From Acidimicrobiales bacterium (GTDB taxonomy: Bacteria > Actinomycetota > Acidimicrobiia > Acidimicrobiales > SHLQ01), in contig JAHDCX010000001.1 in the NCBI GenBank assembly GCA_020629635.1, positions 139,043 through 203,042 of the forward strand: a stretch of 64,000 bases of DNA, written 5' to 3'. Shown one piece after another: positions 9,106 to 17,545 of the stretch; positions within the stretch are counted from its first letter, which is position 1, and each line of letters starts with the position of its first letter. A program made the position numbers and the translations under genes. The notes under the pieces were generated by a model. The model did not search any database and was not told the origin of the DNA. It saw only the letters and a program-made list of their open reading frames with translations.

Positions 9106-10341
9106 GTGGGTTCTTTCGACGACCGACTCGACGCCGTGATCGACCGGATCGCGATCGACACAACGAACATCGCCCGCCGCGGCGTCGTGACCGATACCCG
9201 CTCCCGTCAGTCGCTGCTCACCGGGTACGCCTACGGCGAGGTGTACGACTGGGACGGCTACTTCGAGAACGTGTTCGTGACCCACCTCGGGATACGTACC
9301 TTCTGTCGACGCAACGTGCAGGCGTTCCTCGATCGTCAAACACCCAGCGGTTTCATCGAACGAACGCTCGGTCGCACCTATCCCAAGCCACGCCAACACG
9401 TGAAGCCCTTCCTCGCCCAGACGCTGCTGCTCGGCATGCGACACGGCGACGATCCGGCCTGGCTCGCCGGCACCTACCTCGAACGCCTCATCAAGAGCAT
9501 CGACTTCTGGTTCCGTCACTGCGACCCCGACCACAATCAGCTGGCCTCGTGGAACAGCGCCGACCACAGCGGCATGGATAACCAGGACAGTCGCGCCGGC
9601 GAACTCGACGCCATGCGCATCGAAGGTGCGGACCTCAACACGTACCTCTTTCGAGAACTTCAAGCGGCGGCATTCATCGCCGACGAACTCGCCGAGACGA
9701 GCGAGGCCGACCGACTCCGGGCCCAGGCCGAACGGGTAGCCGAGGCGATCAACGAACATCTCTGGTCAGACGCCGATGGCTTCTACTACGACCGCGACGA
9801 CCTCACCGGGTCTCTTCGCCCAGTCCGCAGCGTCGCAGGATTGCTTCCGCTCTGGGCCGGAATCGTCCCGCCGGATCGAGCGCAGCGACTCATCGACGAT
9901 CATCTCTCGGACCCGGGTGCGTTCTGGTTGCCCTATGGCGTGGCCACATATGCCCGTACCGAAGATGACTACTACCAGGACGTCGTCGGTGACGAATGCA
10001 ACTGGCGAGGCGCGGTATGGGTCCCAACCAACTACATGATCGCTCACGGGCTTCGGGGTGCGGGATACACCGAACTGGCCAGCGAGCTCGCTGACCGTAC
10101 GCTCGACCTGGCGATCTCGCTCCCAACGACCCGAGAGTTCTACAACGGCGAGACCGGCGGGGGACAGGGGCTCGACCCGTTCTGGGGATGGTCGACGCTC
10201 GCCTACGTGCTCCCACTCGAACTCCGCGAGTCCTACGACCCGACCGAACTCACGACCCGTCCCGCCCGATCGTTGTTGACCGAATATCTCGGTGCAGATT
10301 CACTTGACACGGCGATCGACGAGTTGCGATCGGCGGTCTGA
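9106..10341 (+). CDS. GH63-type glycosidase, mannosyl-/glucosylglycerate hydrolase-like
   Basis: This 411-residue protein has the (alpha/alpha)6-barrel hallmarks of glycoside hydrolase family 63 and its bacterial mannosylglycerate/glucosylglycerate hydrolase branch: YDWDGYFENVF near the N-terminus, WNSADHSGMDNQ in the middle (compare SGMDNSPRW of characterised enzymes), NWRGAVWVPTNYM, and a C-terminal FYNGETGGGQGLDPFWGWS. No signal peptide is seen, so it acts in the cytoplasm on imported substrate. The GTG at 9106 follows a strong GGACGGAGGA site. Position directly behind the importer genes suggests it cleaves the transported glycoside, releasing a hexose. A trehalase-like substrate is an alternative; the exact substrate is inference. 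Confidence 0.78.
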   Translation: MGSFDDRLDAVIDRIAIDTTNIARRGVVTDTRSRQSLLTGYAYGEVYDWDGYFENVFVTHLGIRTFCRRNVQAFLDRQTPSGFIERTLGRTYPKPRQHVKPFLAQTLLLGMRHGDDPAWLAGTYLERLIKSIDFWFRHCDPDHNQLASWNSADHSGMDNQDSRAGELDAMRIEGADLNTYLFRELQAAAFIADELAETSEADRLRAQAERVAEAINEHLWSDADGFYYDRDDLTGSLRPVRSVAGLLPLWAGIVPPDRAQRLIDDHLSDPGAFWLPYGVATYARTEDDYYQDVVGDECNWRGAVWVPTNYMIAHGLRGAGYTELASELADRTLDLAISLPTTREFYNGETGGGQGLDPFWGWSTLAYVLPLELRESYDPTELTTRPARSLLTEYLGADSLDTAIDELRSAV

Positions 10342-10403
10342 GCGAGCAGGCGATGGCGCAACGGTTCGGTGCACGTCCGCTCGTTGCTGACACAGGCCAC
10401 ACG

Positions 10404-10409
10404 TACGCT
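10404..10409 (+). promoter_or_regulatory. -10 box TACGCT, leaderless promoter for MFS gene
   Basis: TACGCT ends 7 nt before the GTG at 10417, the spacing expected when transcription starts at or next to the start codon. It supports GTG 10417 over a GTG at 10369. No clear -35 box is seen. Confidence 0.5.
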
Positions 10410-10416
10410 CCACGGT

Positions 10417-11634
10417 GTGGAGAAGGGGACCGACGCTGCTGCGCTCGAACGCAATCTGACGCTCTTGTCGGCGTTCCACATCGCATCCAGCTGGTTGGCC
10501 TGGCTGCCGATCCTCGCGCTGTTCATCCGCGAGAGCTTCGGCGTGGACACGTTGTTGACTCTCAGCTCAATCATGTACTTCGGCGTCGTGATCGCCGAAG
10601 TGCCGTCGGGGTGGATGAGCGACCGTCTCGGTCGGGTGCTCACCCTCCGAATCGCCACGCTTCTCTGGGTGGCCGCCTATCTCGTGCTTCTGGTCTCGGC
10701 TGGCTCGTTCGTCCTGATCGCCGTCGGTCAACTCCTCCTCGCATTCGGTTTCGCCGCGATATCGGGTACCGACGTCTCGCTCCACTACGACACGCTCGAG
10801 GCACTCGGGAGGCCCGAAGACTTCGAACAGAACCAAGCGCGCTACACGACGTATGGCTATTTCTCGGTGTCGGCGAGCGCGGTCGCCGGTGGGGCGATGG
10901 GCCTCATCGATCTGCGGCTCGCGTTTGCGTCGTGCCTGATCTTCACCGCATGGCAATTGGCGGTTGTTACGCGACTCACCGAACCGCCTCAGGCCGACGA
11001 TGCCGTAGGTCTGTCGTTCGTCGAGCAGCTCGGCCGCTGCCGTGCGCTCGTCCGGCAGCCGCTGCTGCGCTGGATCGCCGGCTACTGGGTGGCGATGGTG
11101 GTCCTCGAGCACGTTGCTCAGACACTTGCACAGCCCTACATCACCAACGCGCTCGGCCGCGAGCCCGGGGACCTCGGTCCGACATCTCTGGTCGTGGGCG
11201 TCATCTCCGCGGCGATCAGCTTCGTCGGAGCGCTCGCCGCAGCTGCCACCCCGACCCTACGGAAGCAGCTCGGATTCTTCGGCGTCCTGTTCGCCTTGGC
11301 ACTGCTCTCGACGGTGATCGTCACCACCATGGCGCTCGTCGTGTCGCTCGCAGTGCTCGCGCTGATGGTCTTTCGCAGCGTCCATGGCGCGAGCGCTCCG
11401 ATCGTGTTGACGTCGGCCGTCAACCCGCTCGTCCCGCAGAACCAGCGTGCGACGTACCTGTCGCTCCATTCGCTTGCGGGTCGCGTCAGCTACGGCAGTC
11501 TGCTCCTCGTCGTCGGACGCGTCGTCGGCGACTCACTCGAGCAGTCGCTCGTCGTTCTCTCTGCGGTGAGCTGGATCCTCGTTGTGCTGATTGCCGTGAC
11601 GTGGGTCTGGGGTCCGGCTCGCCTGAAGTCTTGA
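10417..11634 (+). CDS. MFS transporter
   Basis: This 405-residue protein has about twelve hydrophobic segments in two halves and the major facilitator loop motif between helices 2 and 3 (EVPSGWMSDRLGRVLTLRI), so it is an inner-membrane secondary transporter. The loop of GTDVSLHYDTLEALGR type between helices 4 and 5 recalls bacterial MFS exporters of the multidrug/unknown-solute group. It follows the glycosidase by 75 bp and has its own apparent leaderless promoter, so it may not belong to the sugar operon. Substrate and direction of transport cannot be told. Confidence 0.82.
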   Translation: MEKGTDAAALERNLTLLSAFHIASSWLAWLPILALFIRESFGVDTLLTLSSIMYFGVVIAEVPSGWMSDRLGRVLTLRIATLLWVAAYLVLLVSAGSFVLIAVGQLLLAFGFAAISGTDVSLHYDTLEALGRPEDFEQNQARYTTYGYFSVSASAVAGGAMGLIDLRLAFASCLIFTAWQLAVVTRLTEPPQADDAVGLSFVEQLGRCRALVRQPLLRWIAGYWVAMVVLEHVAQTLAQPYITNALGREPGDLGPTSLVVGVISAAISFVGALAAAATPTLRKQLGFFGVLFALALLSTVIVTTMALVVSLAVLALMVFRSVHGASAPIVLTSAVNPLVPQNQRATYLSLHSLAGRVSYGSLLLVVGRVVGDSLEQSLVVLSAVSWILVVLIAVTWVWGPARLKS

Positions 11635-11637
11635 GCT

Positions 11638-12528
11638 TCAGCGAAACGTGAGCGACGGGTTCTTGGAGAGCGCCGCCACGTGCTCGGGAAGGGTGCCGCA
11701 GCATCCGCCGATCACCGAGACGCCCCGGTCGAGCCATCCCTTCGCCCGTACCGCATAGTCGGCTGGATCGATACCGCGCCACGAGTGCGCGTAGACGCCG
11801 AGCGGGCCATCCCATCGCTCGAACGCGACGTCCAAGCACGCGTCGACCAGGTCGACGTCGGTGTGCATGATCGACAACAGGTCGACGCCAGCACCGTTCA
11901 GCGAGTCGATCGCCTCACCCAATGGCTCGTCGAAGTCGCGGAGCGTCATAACCGCCGGATCCGGCAACATGCCTTCTTCGTCACCGACGGACAGGCCGAC
12001 CCAGACGGGCAAGTCGGTCGAGTGGGCGGCGGCCAGCAAGCGGTGCATGCGGTCGATGCTCACCATCATCTCGAGCACGATCAGCTCGGCACCGGCGTCG
12101 GCCATGATCGCCATCTGCTCGCGGGCTCCTCGCTCGAGATCGTCGAGCGAGGGGTTGTCGCCACTGAACGACCAATGGCTCACACTGGCCCCGACGACCA
12201 CGTTGGGCCGCTCGCCGTTCTCTCGTGCTTCTCGCGCGAGCTGGACGGACAAGCGATTCAGCGGTTCGAAGTCGGCCTCGGCTCCGGCGTCTCGAAGCAC
12301 GGATCGGTGCGTGGCAAAGGTGTTGGAGACGACGAGCTGCGATCCCATCTCGATGTACTCCGCGTGGACCGACCGCAGGATCTGCGGGTGGGTCAGCGCG
12401 GCCGCCCCGTACCACCCGTTGTCGTGCTCGGGGATGCCCCGCCGCTCCATCTCCGAGCCCGTCGCACCATCGATCAGGATCTTCTCACCGCGACGAACTG
12501 CTGCGATCAGTTCGGAATACCGAGTCAC
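11638..12528 (-). CDS. Homocysteine S-methyltransferase family protein
   Basis: The 296-residue product has the Met-synthase N-terminal/MHT fold: DGATGSEMERRG at the N-terminus, a Cys-free middle barrel, and the zinc-binding pair GGCCGTLPEH near the C-terminus. Members transfer a methyl group to homocysteine from S-methylmethionine or betaine-like donors in the cytoplasm. The GTG start lies 12 nt after the DeoR regulator gene and all three minus-strand genes read in one direction, so it is probably cotranscribed with mannitol dehydrogenase. A methyltransferase in a polyol operon is unexpected; substrate specificity in this family is broad, so another thiol or methyl donor is possible. Confidence 0.85.
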   Translation of the reverse strand: MTRYSELIAAVRRGEKILIDGATGSEMERRGIPEHDNGWYGAAALTHPQILRSVHAEYIEMGSQLVVSNTFATHRSVLRDAGAEADFEPLNRLSVQLAREARENGERPNVVVGASVSHWSFSGDNPSLDDLERGAREQMAIMADAGAELIVLEMMVSIDRMHRLLAAAHSTDLPVWVGLSVGDEEGMLPDPAVMTLRDFDEPLGEAIDSLNGAGVDLLSIMHTDVDLVDACLDVAFERWDGPLGVYAHSWRGIDPADYAVRAKGWLDRGVSVIGGCCGTLPEHVAALSKNPSLTFR

Positions 12529-12540
12529 CGTCCCGAGGGC

Positions 12541-13350
12541 TCAGACCCGAACAACCTGAACGCCGGCGGCTTCGATCTCGGCCACCATCGGGGCGGGTGC
12601 ATCGTCGTCACAGACGAGGATGTCGACCTGCTCCCAGGTCGCGTAGCGATGGAGCTGATCGACACCAAACTTCGAAGAATCGATCAGCGCGACAACACGC
12701 TTGGCGGCGTTGATCATCGCCTGCTTGAGCGATGCCTCGTGGCTGTATGGCGTCATCAATCCCTGCGCGGACACGCCGTCTGCGCTGATGAAGAGCACAT
12801 CGACGGACAGCGTGGCGATCGTGTTGACCGCAGCAGCGTCGACGATCGACATGGTCTCTCCGCGGAGTTCGCCGCCGATGATGGTCACCGATCCGGCACC
12901 GTTGTTTGCTGCGGCCTGGGCGGTGGGGAGAGAGTTGGTGACGACCTGCACCGATGGAGCGGGTCGGAGCGATTCTGCAAAGCGCAGCAAGGTCGAACCC
13001 GCGTCGATCAAAATGCTCCCGGCGGCGGGCACCTCCTCAACAGCTCGGGCGGCGATGCGTTGCTTTTGTGCATCCTCCGAGTGCCGTCGCTTGGTGACGT
13101 ACGGTTCGAACGCTGCCGGCTTCACGGCGCCACCGTGGACGCGTTGCAGCAGCTGTTGGGACTGCAACATCGAGAGGTCCCGGCGAATCGTCTCGTCGGT
13201 GACCCCGAAACGCCGGGTGAGGTCAGCCACCTCGACAGCGCCCTGCTGCTCGAGCAGTTCGATGATTGCTTGTCGCCGCTCGGGTTGGAACAGTTGATTT
13301 CGTTCACCCCGAGCGGTCTTCCCCGTGACCACCACTTGCGACCCCCGCAT
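12541..13350 (-). CDS. DeoR-family transcriptional regulator of the polyol cluster
   Basis: This 269-residue protein has an N-terminal winged helix-turn-helix (VADLTRRFGVTDETIRRDLS, residues 41-60) and the DeoR C-terminal sensor domain with the IDAGST motif and a later HEASLKQAMI segment. Members repress sugar catabolic operons and are released by a phosphorylated sugar. Its 5' end overlaps the mannitol dehydrogenase 3' end by 47 bp if the ATG at 13350 is used; GTG codons at 13335 and 13332, preceded by GGGGG, would shorten the overlap. The cluster around it suggests that it controls polyol uptake and oxidation, with a fructose phosphate as a plausible inducer. Confidence 0.88.
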   Translation of the reverse strand: MRGSQVVVTGKTARGERNQLFQPERRQAIIELLEQQGAVEVADLTRRFGVTDETIRRDLSMLQSQQLLQRVHGGAVKPAAFEPYVTKRRHSEDAQKQRIAARAVEEVPAAGSILIDAGSTLLRFAESLRPAPSVQVVTNSLPTAQAAANNGAGSVTIIGGELRGETMSIVDAAAVNTIATLSVDVLFISADGVSAQGLMTPYSHEASLKQAMINAAKRVVALIDSSKFGVDQLHRYATWEQVDILVCDDDAPAPMVAEIEAAGVQVVRV

Positions 13351-14797
13351 ACCGTTGTAGTGCGGAGCGTACCCCTTCGTTCCGGAGCGCATCCAATGCC
13401 TGGCCAAACGCCGTTCGAAGTCGATCGTTTGCTGCGAGGTCCGGGTCGAACACGGCCTCCACTGCGAGGAATGCGGCGGGGTCGGCGACGGAGCGGTCAG
13501 CGGCCGCCCGGACTTCGTCGAACAACGGGTCGTGCGCAGGCTCGAACGGTTCGCCGGCATGGTCGATGCCGCGAAGATATTCACACCAACTGGCCAGCAG
13601 CATGGCGGCTTTGTCGATGGGGCCATCGTTTGCCAGGTTTGTTCGAAGCGTTGGCAGGACGAACTTGGGAAGTTTCCCCGATCCATCGGAACAGAGTCGG
13701 GCGACCTGGTCGCCGATGTTCGGATTCGCAAAGCGTTCGAGCAGCATGGCGATGTACTCGTCGAAGTCCAGCCCGGCGACCGGATGAAGGGACCGCTTCG
13801 CCTCCTCGTTGAGGTATGCCTCGACGAAACGGAGGATGTCCGGGTCGGCCATGGCGTCATGGACGAACTCGATCGCCAGAAGCCCTCCGGGGTAGGCAAG
13901 GCAGGAGTGGCCGGCGTTCAACAGCTGCAGCTTCATGTGTTCGTACGGTCGAACGTCGTCCGTCAGGATGATGTCGAGGTCTTCGAAGGGGGGCCTGGCG
14001 CCTGCGAAGTCATCTTCGATGACCCACTGTCGGAACGGTTCGCAGACCACGGGCCAACGGTCGGTGATCTGGTGGGTGGTCTCCAGCCATGCGCGATCCG
14101 AGTCGCTCGTCGCCGGGGTGATGCGATCCACCATGCTGTTCGGGAACGAGACGTTGGTCTCGATCCAGATCGGCAAATCATCGTTCCGCTCAGCAGCCAG
14201 ACCGAGCGTGACCCGCTCGGTCACGTCGCCGTTCGACATGATGTTGTCGCAGCTCACGATCGACAACGGTGGACCGTCTGCAAGCATCCGGCGCTGGAGG
14301 CCGGCGACGATGAGGGCGAACGCAGACCCGTCGCTGGCGTTGGGCGATTCGGGATCGAACGCTCCCGTGGCATCGTCCACCGGATAGCCGCCTTCGGTGA
14401 CCGTCAGGCTCACGATCTGCGTCGTCGGCGCGGCGATCGCGTCGATCAGTGGCTCGGGATTCGGCGCCGCATGGATGTAGTCGATCATCGAGCCAACGAT
14501 GGACGTCGAGGTGTCTGAGGGGCCTCGCTCGATGACGGTGAAGAGCGTGTCCTGAGCGCCCAGCGCCTCAGCCATCGCTGCGTCGTGGTCGAGTACGCCG
14601 CTGCCGACGATGCCCCATTCGTGGTGGCCTGCTCGACACAGCTCGTCGACGTAGGTGGCGAGGTGCGCCCGATGAAAGCCACCGACGCCGATGTGGACGA
14701 TCGACCGCTGGAGGGCAGCCCGGTCATAGTCCGGCGGTCGCACCTCCGCGGGGAGTGACGCAAGCGTTGCGGAAGAGAGCGGTGTCGAGTCAACCAT
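13304..14797 (-). CDS. Mannitol 2-dehydrogenase (polyol-specific long-chain dehydrogenase)
   Basis: The 497-residue product matches the NAD-dependent mannitol 2-dehydrogenase family in length and motifs: an N-terminal Rossmann segment (HIGVGGFHRAHLA) and the catalytic K-x4-N-x2-H signature with Lys289, Asn294 and His297. It oxidises D-mannitol to D-fructose; arabinitol or sorbitol are alternative substrates in this family. The fructose would be phosphorylated by the ROK kinase encoded at 19696. It is divergent from the binding protein of the same cluster. The ATG at 14797 was chosen because it gives family length; an ATG pair at 14833-14836 is also possible. Confidence 0.92.
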   Translation of the reverse strand: MVDSTPLSSATLASLPAEVRPPDYDRAALQRSIVHIGVGGFHRAHLATYVDELCRAGHHEWGIVGSGVLDHDAAMAEALGAQDTLFTVIERGPSDTSTSIVGSMIDYIHAAPNPEPLIDAIAAPTTQIVSLTVTEGGYPVDDATGAFDPESPNASDGSAFALIVAGLQRRMLADGPPLSIVSCDNIMSNGDVTERVTLGLAAERNDDLPIWIETNVSFPNSMVDRITPATSDSDRAWLETTHQITDRWPVVCEPFRQWVIEDDFAGARPPFEDLDIILTDDVRPYEHMKLQLLNAGHSCLAYPGGLLAIEFVHDAMADPDILRFVEAYLNEEAKRSLHPVAGLDFDEYIAMLLERFANPNIGDQVARLCSDGSGKLPKFVLPTLRTNLANDGPIDKAAMLLASWCEYLRGIDHAGEPFEPAHDPLFDEVRAAADRSVADPAAFLAVEAVFDPDLAANDRLRTAFGQALDALRNEGVRSALQRYAGVASGGHGEDRSG

Positions 14798-14872
14798 CTT
14801 CGAAGGAAAACACAGGCGTTCTGCGGTGTCCATCATGGGCCGTGGCCACTTTGTTCTATTGGCGATCCGACG

Positions 14873-14923
14873 TTTTGGGTTGCGGGGCGCGCAGACAAAC
14901 CCACACATCTCCATGTAAACCCA
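14873..14923. promoter_or_regulatory. Candidate DeoR operator repeats in the divergent polyol promoter
   Basis: The 180-bp gap between mannitol dehydrogenase and the binding-protein gene holds AAACCCA at 14897-14903 and again at 14917-14923, 20 bp apart, about two helical turns. A reversed copy (TTTTGGGTT) lies at 14873-14881. Phased repeats are typical of DeoR-family operators. The assignment is inferred from position and spacing only. Confidence 0.4.
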
Positions 14924-14977
14924 GAGGTCGGCTGCGTGTGTCGTGGCCGGACTCAAACCACCGGAAGGGGAATTCTC

Positions 14978-16459
14978 GTGAGAGAACCACGTAGTCGCGG
15001 CGCCGCCGCGATGCTGAAGCTCCTGGGGCTGCTTGCAGCCCTGGCGATGATCGCGGCCGCATGCGGTAGCGATGCAACCGACGCAGTGTCCGATGCCACG
15101 GACGCTGTCGAGGATGCGGCGGGTGACGCCGCGGACGCCGTCGAGGACGTCGTCGACGACGCCACGGGCGACGACGATGCCATGGAAGAAGAAGATGACG
15201 CCATGGAGGAAGAAGAAGAGGCGCCGGCTGCGGATCGTTCGATCACGGTGGCACTCGTCGGCAACGACAACATCACCCGCATGGGCGAGCTCGCGGCGGA
15301 GTACTTCACGCCCGAGACTGGCATCGAAGTCAACCTGACCGTCCTCGACGAGCAGACCCTGCGTGAGGTCACCACCCGTGACGTCGGCGCCGGCGGCGAG
15401 CAGTTCGACGTCGTGCAGATCGGCATGTACGAGACGCCGCAGTTCGGTGCCAACGGCTGGCTCGTCGGTCTCAACGACCTCGCCGCAGCCTCCGACACCT
15501 ACGACATCGACGACCTGATCCCGGCCGTGCGCAACGGTCTGTCGGTCGACGGTGAGCTCTACGCCTCGCCGTTCTACGCCGAGTCGTCGTTCGTGATGTA
15601 CCGCTCGGACATCATCGACAACATGCCGGCTGCTCCCACCTGGGAAGAAGTTGCGGCCATCGCTCGCGAGGTCGACACCGAGGAAATGGCCGGCATCTGC
15701 CTCCGCGGCAAGCCCGGCTGGGGTGACCTCGGCGCGGCGTTCACCACCGTGCTCAACACCTTCGGTGGCACCTGGTGGCTCGCCAACGACGACGGCTCCA
15801 TCGGCGCCTCGCAGGTCGATCAGCCCGAGTTCGCCGAAGCGCTGAACTTCTACGTTGACCTCCTCAACGACGCTGGCGAAGATGACGCCGCCAACTCCAG
15901 CTTCAACGAGTGCAAGACGCTCTACGAAGAGGGCAAGGTCGCCATGTGGTACGACGCCACGGTCGCTGCCAGCCTCTTCCCGGACGACGTTGTGGCCAAC
16001 ACGGCCTTCGCCCTCGCTCCGACCAAGGAGACCGACGCCTCCGGTTGGCTCTGGGCCTGGACCCTCGCCATCCCGGTCAGCACCTCTGACCAGGACGCCG
16101 CATGGCAGTTCATCGACTGGGCAACCAACGCCGACTACCACGAGCTGATCGCCTCCGAAGACGGCTGGCGTGCAGTTCCCCCGGGCACCCGTCAGTCGCT
16201 CTACGAGCGCCCCGAGTACCTCGAGGCTGCTGACGCATTCGCGCAGCGCACGCTCGACGCCATGCTCGCCGCTCCGATCGACAACCCCGGCACCACGCCG
16301 CGGCCCGGTCTCCCCGGCGTGCAGTACGTCGGTGTCCCGGAGTTCCAGGACGTCGGTACCCAGTGCACCCAGCTGTTCTCCGCAGCGATCGCTGGCTCGA
16401 TGAGCGTCGAAGACGCGCTCGCCGATTGCCACATCATCGCCTCCGAAGTCAGCAACTAA
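14978..16459 (+). CDS. Polyol ABC transporter substrate-binding lipoprotein
   Basis: The 493-residue product starts at a GTG preceded by AAGGGGAA. Its lipoprotein signal has a hydrophobic core and ends in AAAC at the lipobox. A striking acidic low-complexity linker follows (about residues 30-85: repeats of Asp-Ala-Thr/Val, then runs of Glu and Asp), then a binding fold of the SmoE/MtlE polyol type (Pfam SBP_bac family). Residues typical of the group include VGNDNITRMGELA and a Trp/Tyr-rich ligand site. Divergence from mannitol dehydrogenase and the following permeases and ATPase point to mannitol or sorbitol as ligand. The linker probably spans the cell wall. Confidence 0.92.
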   Translation: MREPRSRGAAAMLKLLGLLAALAMIAAACGSDATDAVSDATDAVEDAAGDAADAVEDVVDDATGDDDAMEEEDDAMEEEEEAPAADRSITVALVGNDNITRMGELAAEYFTPETGIEVNLTVLDEQTLREVTTRDVGAGGEQFDVVQIGMYETPQFGANGWLVGLNDLAAASDTYDIDDLIPAVRNGLSVDGELYASPFYAESSFVMYRSDIIDNMPAAPTWEEVAAIAREVDTEEMAGICLRGKPGWGDLGAAFTTVLNTFGGTWWLANDDGSIGASQVDQPEFAEALNFYVDLLNDAGEDDAANSSFNECKTLYEEGKVAMWYDATVAASLFPDDVVANTAFALAPTKETDASGWLWAWTLAIPVSTSDQDAAWQFIDWATNADYHELIASEDGWRAVPPGTRQSLYERPEYLEAADAFAQRTLDAMLAAPIDNPGTTPRPGLPGVQYVGVPEFQDVGTQCTQLFSAAIAGSMSVEDALADCHIIASEVSN

Positions 16460-16468
16460 AGTCCACAC

Positions 16469-16501
16469 ATCACCACTCAAACAAAGATCTCGAGTGGTGA
16501 T
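16469..16501 (+). promoter_or_regulatory. Hairpin after the polyol-binding protein gene (first)
   Basis: Perfect 10-nt arms (16469-16478 and 16492-16501) enclose a 13-nt A-rich loop. It starts nine bases after the stop codon. No T-run follows, so it looks like an RNA-stabilising or processing structure rather than a full terminator. Confidence 0.55.
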
Positions 16502-16523
16502 CTGAAGGATGCCGAACGTGTTC

Positions 16524-16548
16524 GGCCGGGCGTCTCGGACGCCCGGCC
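16524..16548 (+). promoter_or_regulatory. Very stable hairpin before the first polyol permease gene (second)
   Basis: Perfect 11-nt GC-rich arms (16524-16534 and 16538-16548) enclose a 3-nt loop. A smaller overlapping palindrome (16511-16526) could form instead. With the previous hairpin it separates a gene usually needed in high amount from the permeases, suggesting partial termination or mRNA processing. Confidence 0.6.
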
Positions 16549-16597
16549 GGGCATGTTCACACCACCACGATCAGGGTCATCTCGCAGGGGGAGTTTC

Positions 16598-17545
16598 ATG
16601 TCGAACGCGGTCGTCGACAGCGATGCCGGCACCACAGCCACATCTCGCGCCGACGAGGTCAAACGTCTGGAACGCCGCGAAGGGTGGAAGCGCCGCCTTC
16701 CGATCCTGCCGGCCCTGATTTACACCATCGTGGTGACGCAGATCCCGTTTCTGTTCACGCTCTTCTACAGCTTGACCGACTGGCGGATCGACAAGGTCGA
16801 ACCCCGTCAATTCGTCGGGATCGAGAACTACACCTCGCTGACCTCCGAAACCGAGAAGTTCTTCAGAGATGCTGCGTGGGTCAGCGTCCAGATGACCGTC
16901 ATGGCGGTCTTGTTCTCCTTGATCGTGGGCACGCTGCTCGCGATTCTGCTCGACCGACAGTTCTTCGGTCAGGGCTTCATTCGCACTCTGCTCATCACCC
17001 CATTCCTCGTGATGCCCGTCGTCGCTGGGCTCATGTGGAAGACGCAGATGCTCAACTTCAACTTCGGCATCATCAACTGGCTTCGCAACGGCGTGGGGCT
17101 CGAGTCGGTGGAGTATGCGACGAAGCACCCGATGGCCTCGGTCATCCTCGTTCTCGTCTGGCAGTGGAGCCCGTTCATGATGCTGATCGTGCTCGCTGGC
17201 CTCCAGGGCCAAGATCAGTCGGTGCTCGAAGCCGCCCGAGTCGACGGCGCAAGCACCTTCGGCATCTTCCGCCAGATCACGCTTCCGCAGCTTCGGCCGT
17301 TCCTCGAGCTGGGCACATTGCTCGGCGCCATCTACCTCATTCAGGTCTATGACCACATCGAGGTCATCGTTGGCGGCCAGCCCGGGGCCAACAACTTGCC
17401 GTTCTACATCGCTCAGCGATCCATCGGTGGTGGTAACCGATTCGGGTTGGCATCGACCTATTCGATCATCGTGGTCATCGCCTCGATCATCATCGCCAAC
17501 ATCGGCCTGCGAGTGCTGTCCAACCTCCTGGAGGACGATTCGTGA
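16598..17545 (+). CDS. Polyol ABC transporter permease (SmoF/MtlF type)
   Basis: The 315-residue inner-membrane protein starts at an ATG with a strong AGGGGGAG site. It has a hydrophilic N-terminal tail of about 45 residues, roughly six transmembrane helices and the EAA loop VLEAARVDGASTFGIFRQIT. Family and context match the first permease of mannitol/sorbitol importers. The long N-terminal tail is longer than in most MalF-type permeases of this size. Confidence 0.92.
   Translation: MSNAVVDSDAGTTATSRADEVKRLERREGWKRRLPILPALIYTIVVTQIPFLFTLFYSLTDWRIDKVEPRQFVGIENYTSLTSETEKFFRDAAWVSVQMTVMAVLFSLIVGTLLAILLDRQFFGQGFIRTLLITPFLVMPVVAGLMWKTQMLNFNFGIINWLRNGVGLESVEYATKHPMASVILVLVWQWSPFMMLIVLAGLQGQDQSVLEAARVDGASTFGIFRQITLPQLRPFLELGTLLGAIYLIQVYDHIEVIVGGQPGANNLPFYIAQRSIGGGNRFGLASTYSIIVVIASIIIANIGLRVLSNLLEDDS

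Noticed and set aside
11680..13812. Plus-strand open frame of 710 codons
   Set aside because: It is antisense to the methyltransferase, DeoR and mannitol dehydrogenase genes, which show full sets of conserved residues.
14798..16480. Upstream extension of the mannitol dehydrogenase frame
   Set aside because: The frame continues antisense through the polyol-binding protein gene; family length and the signal peptide on the plus strand show the real limits.
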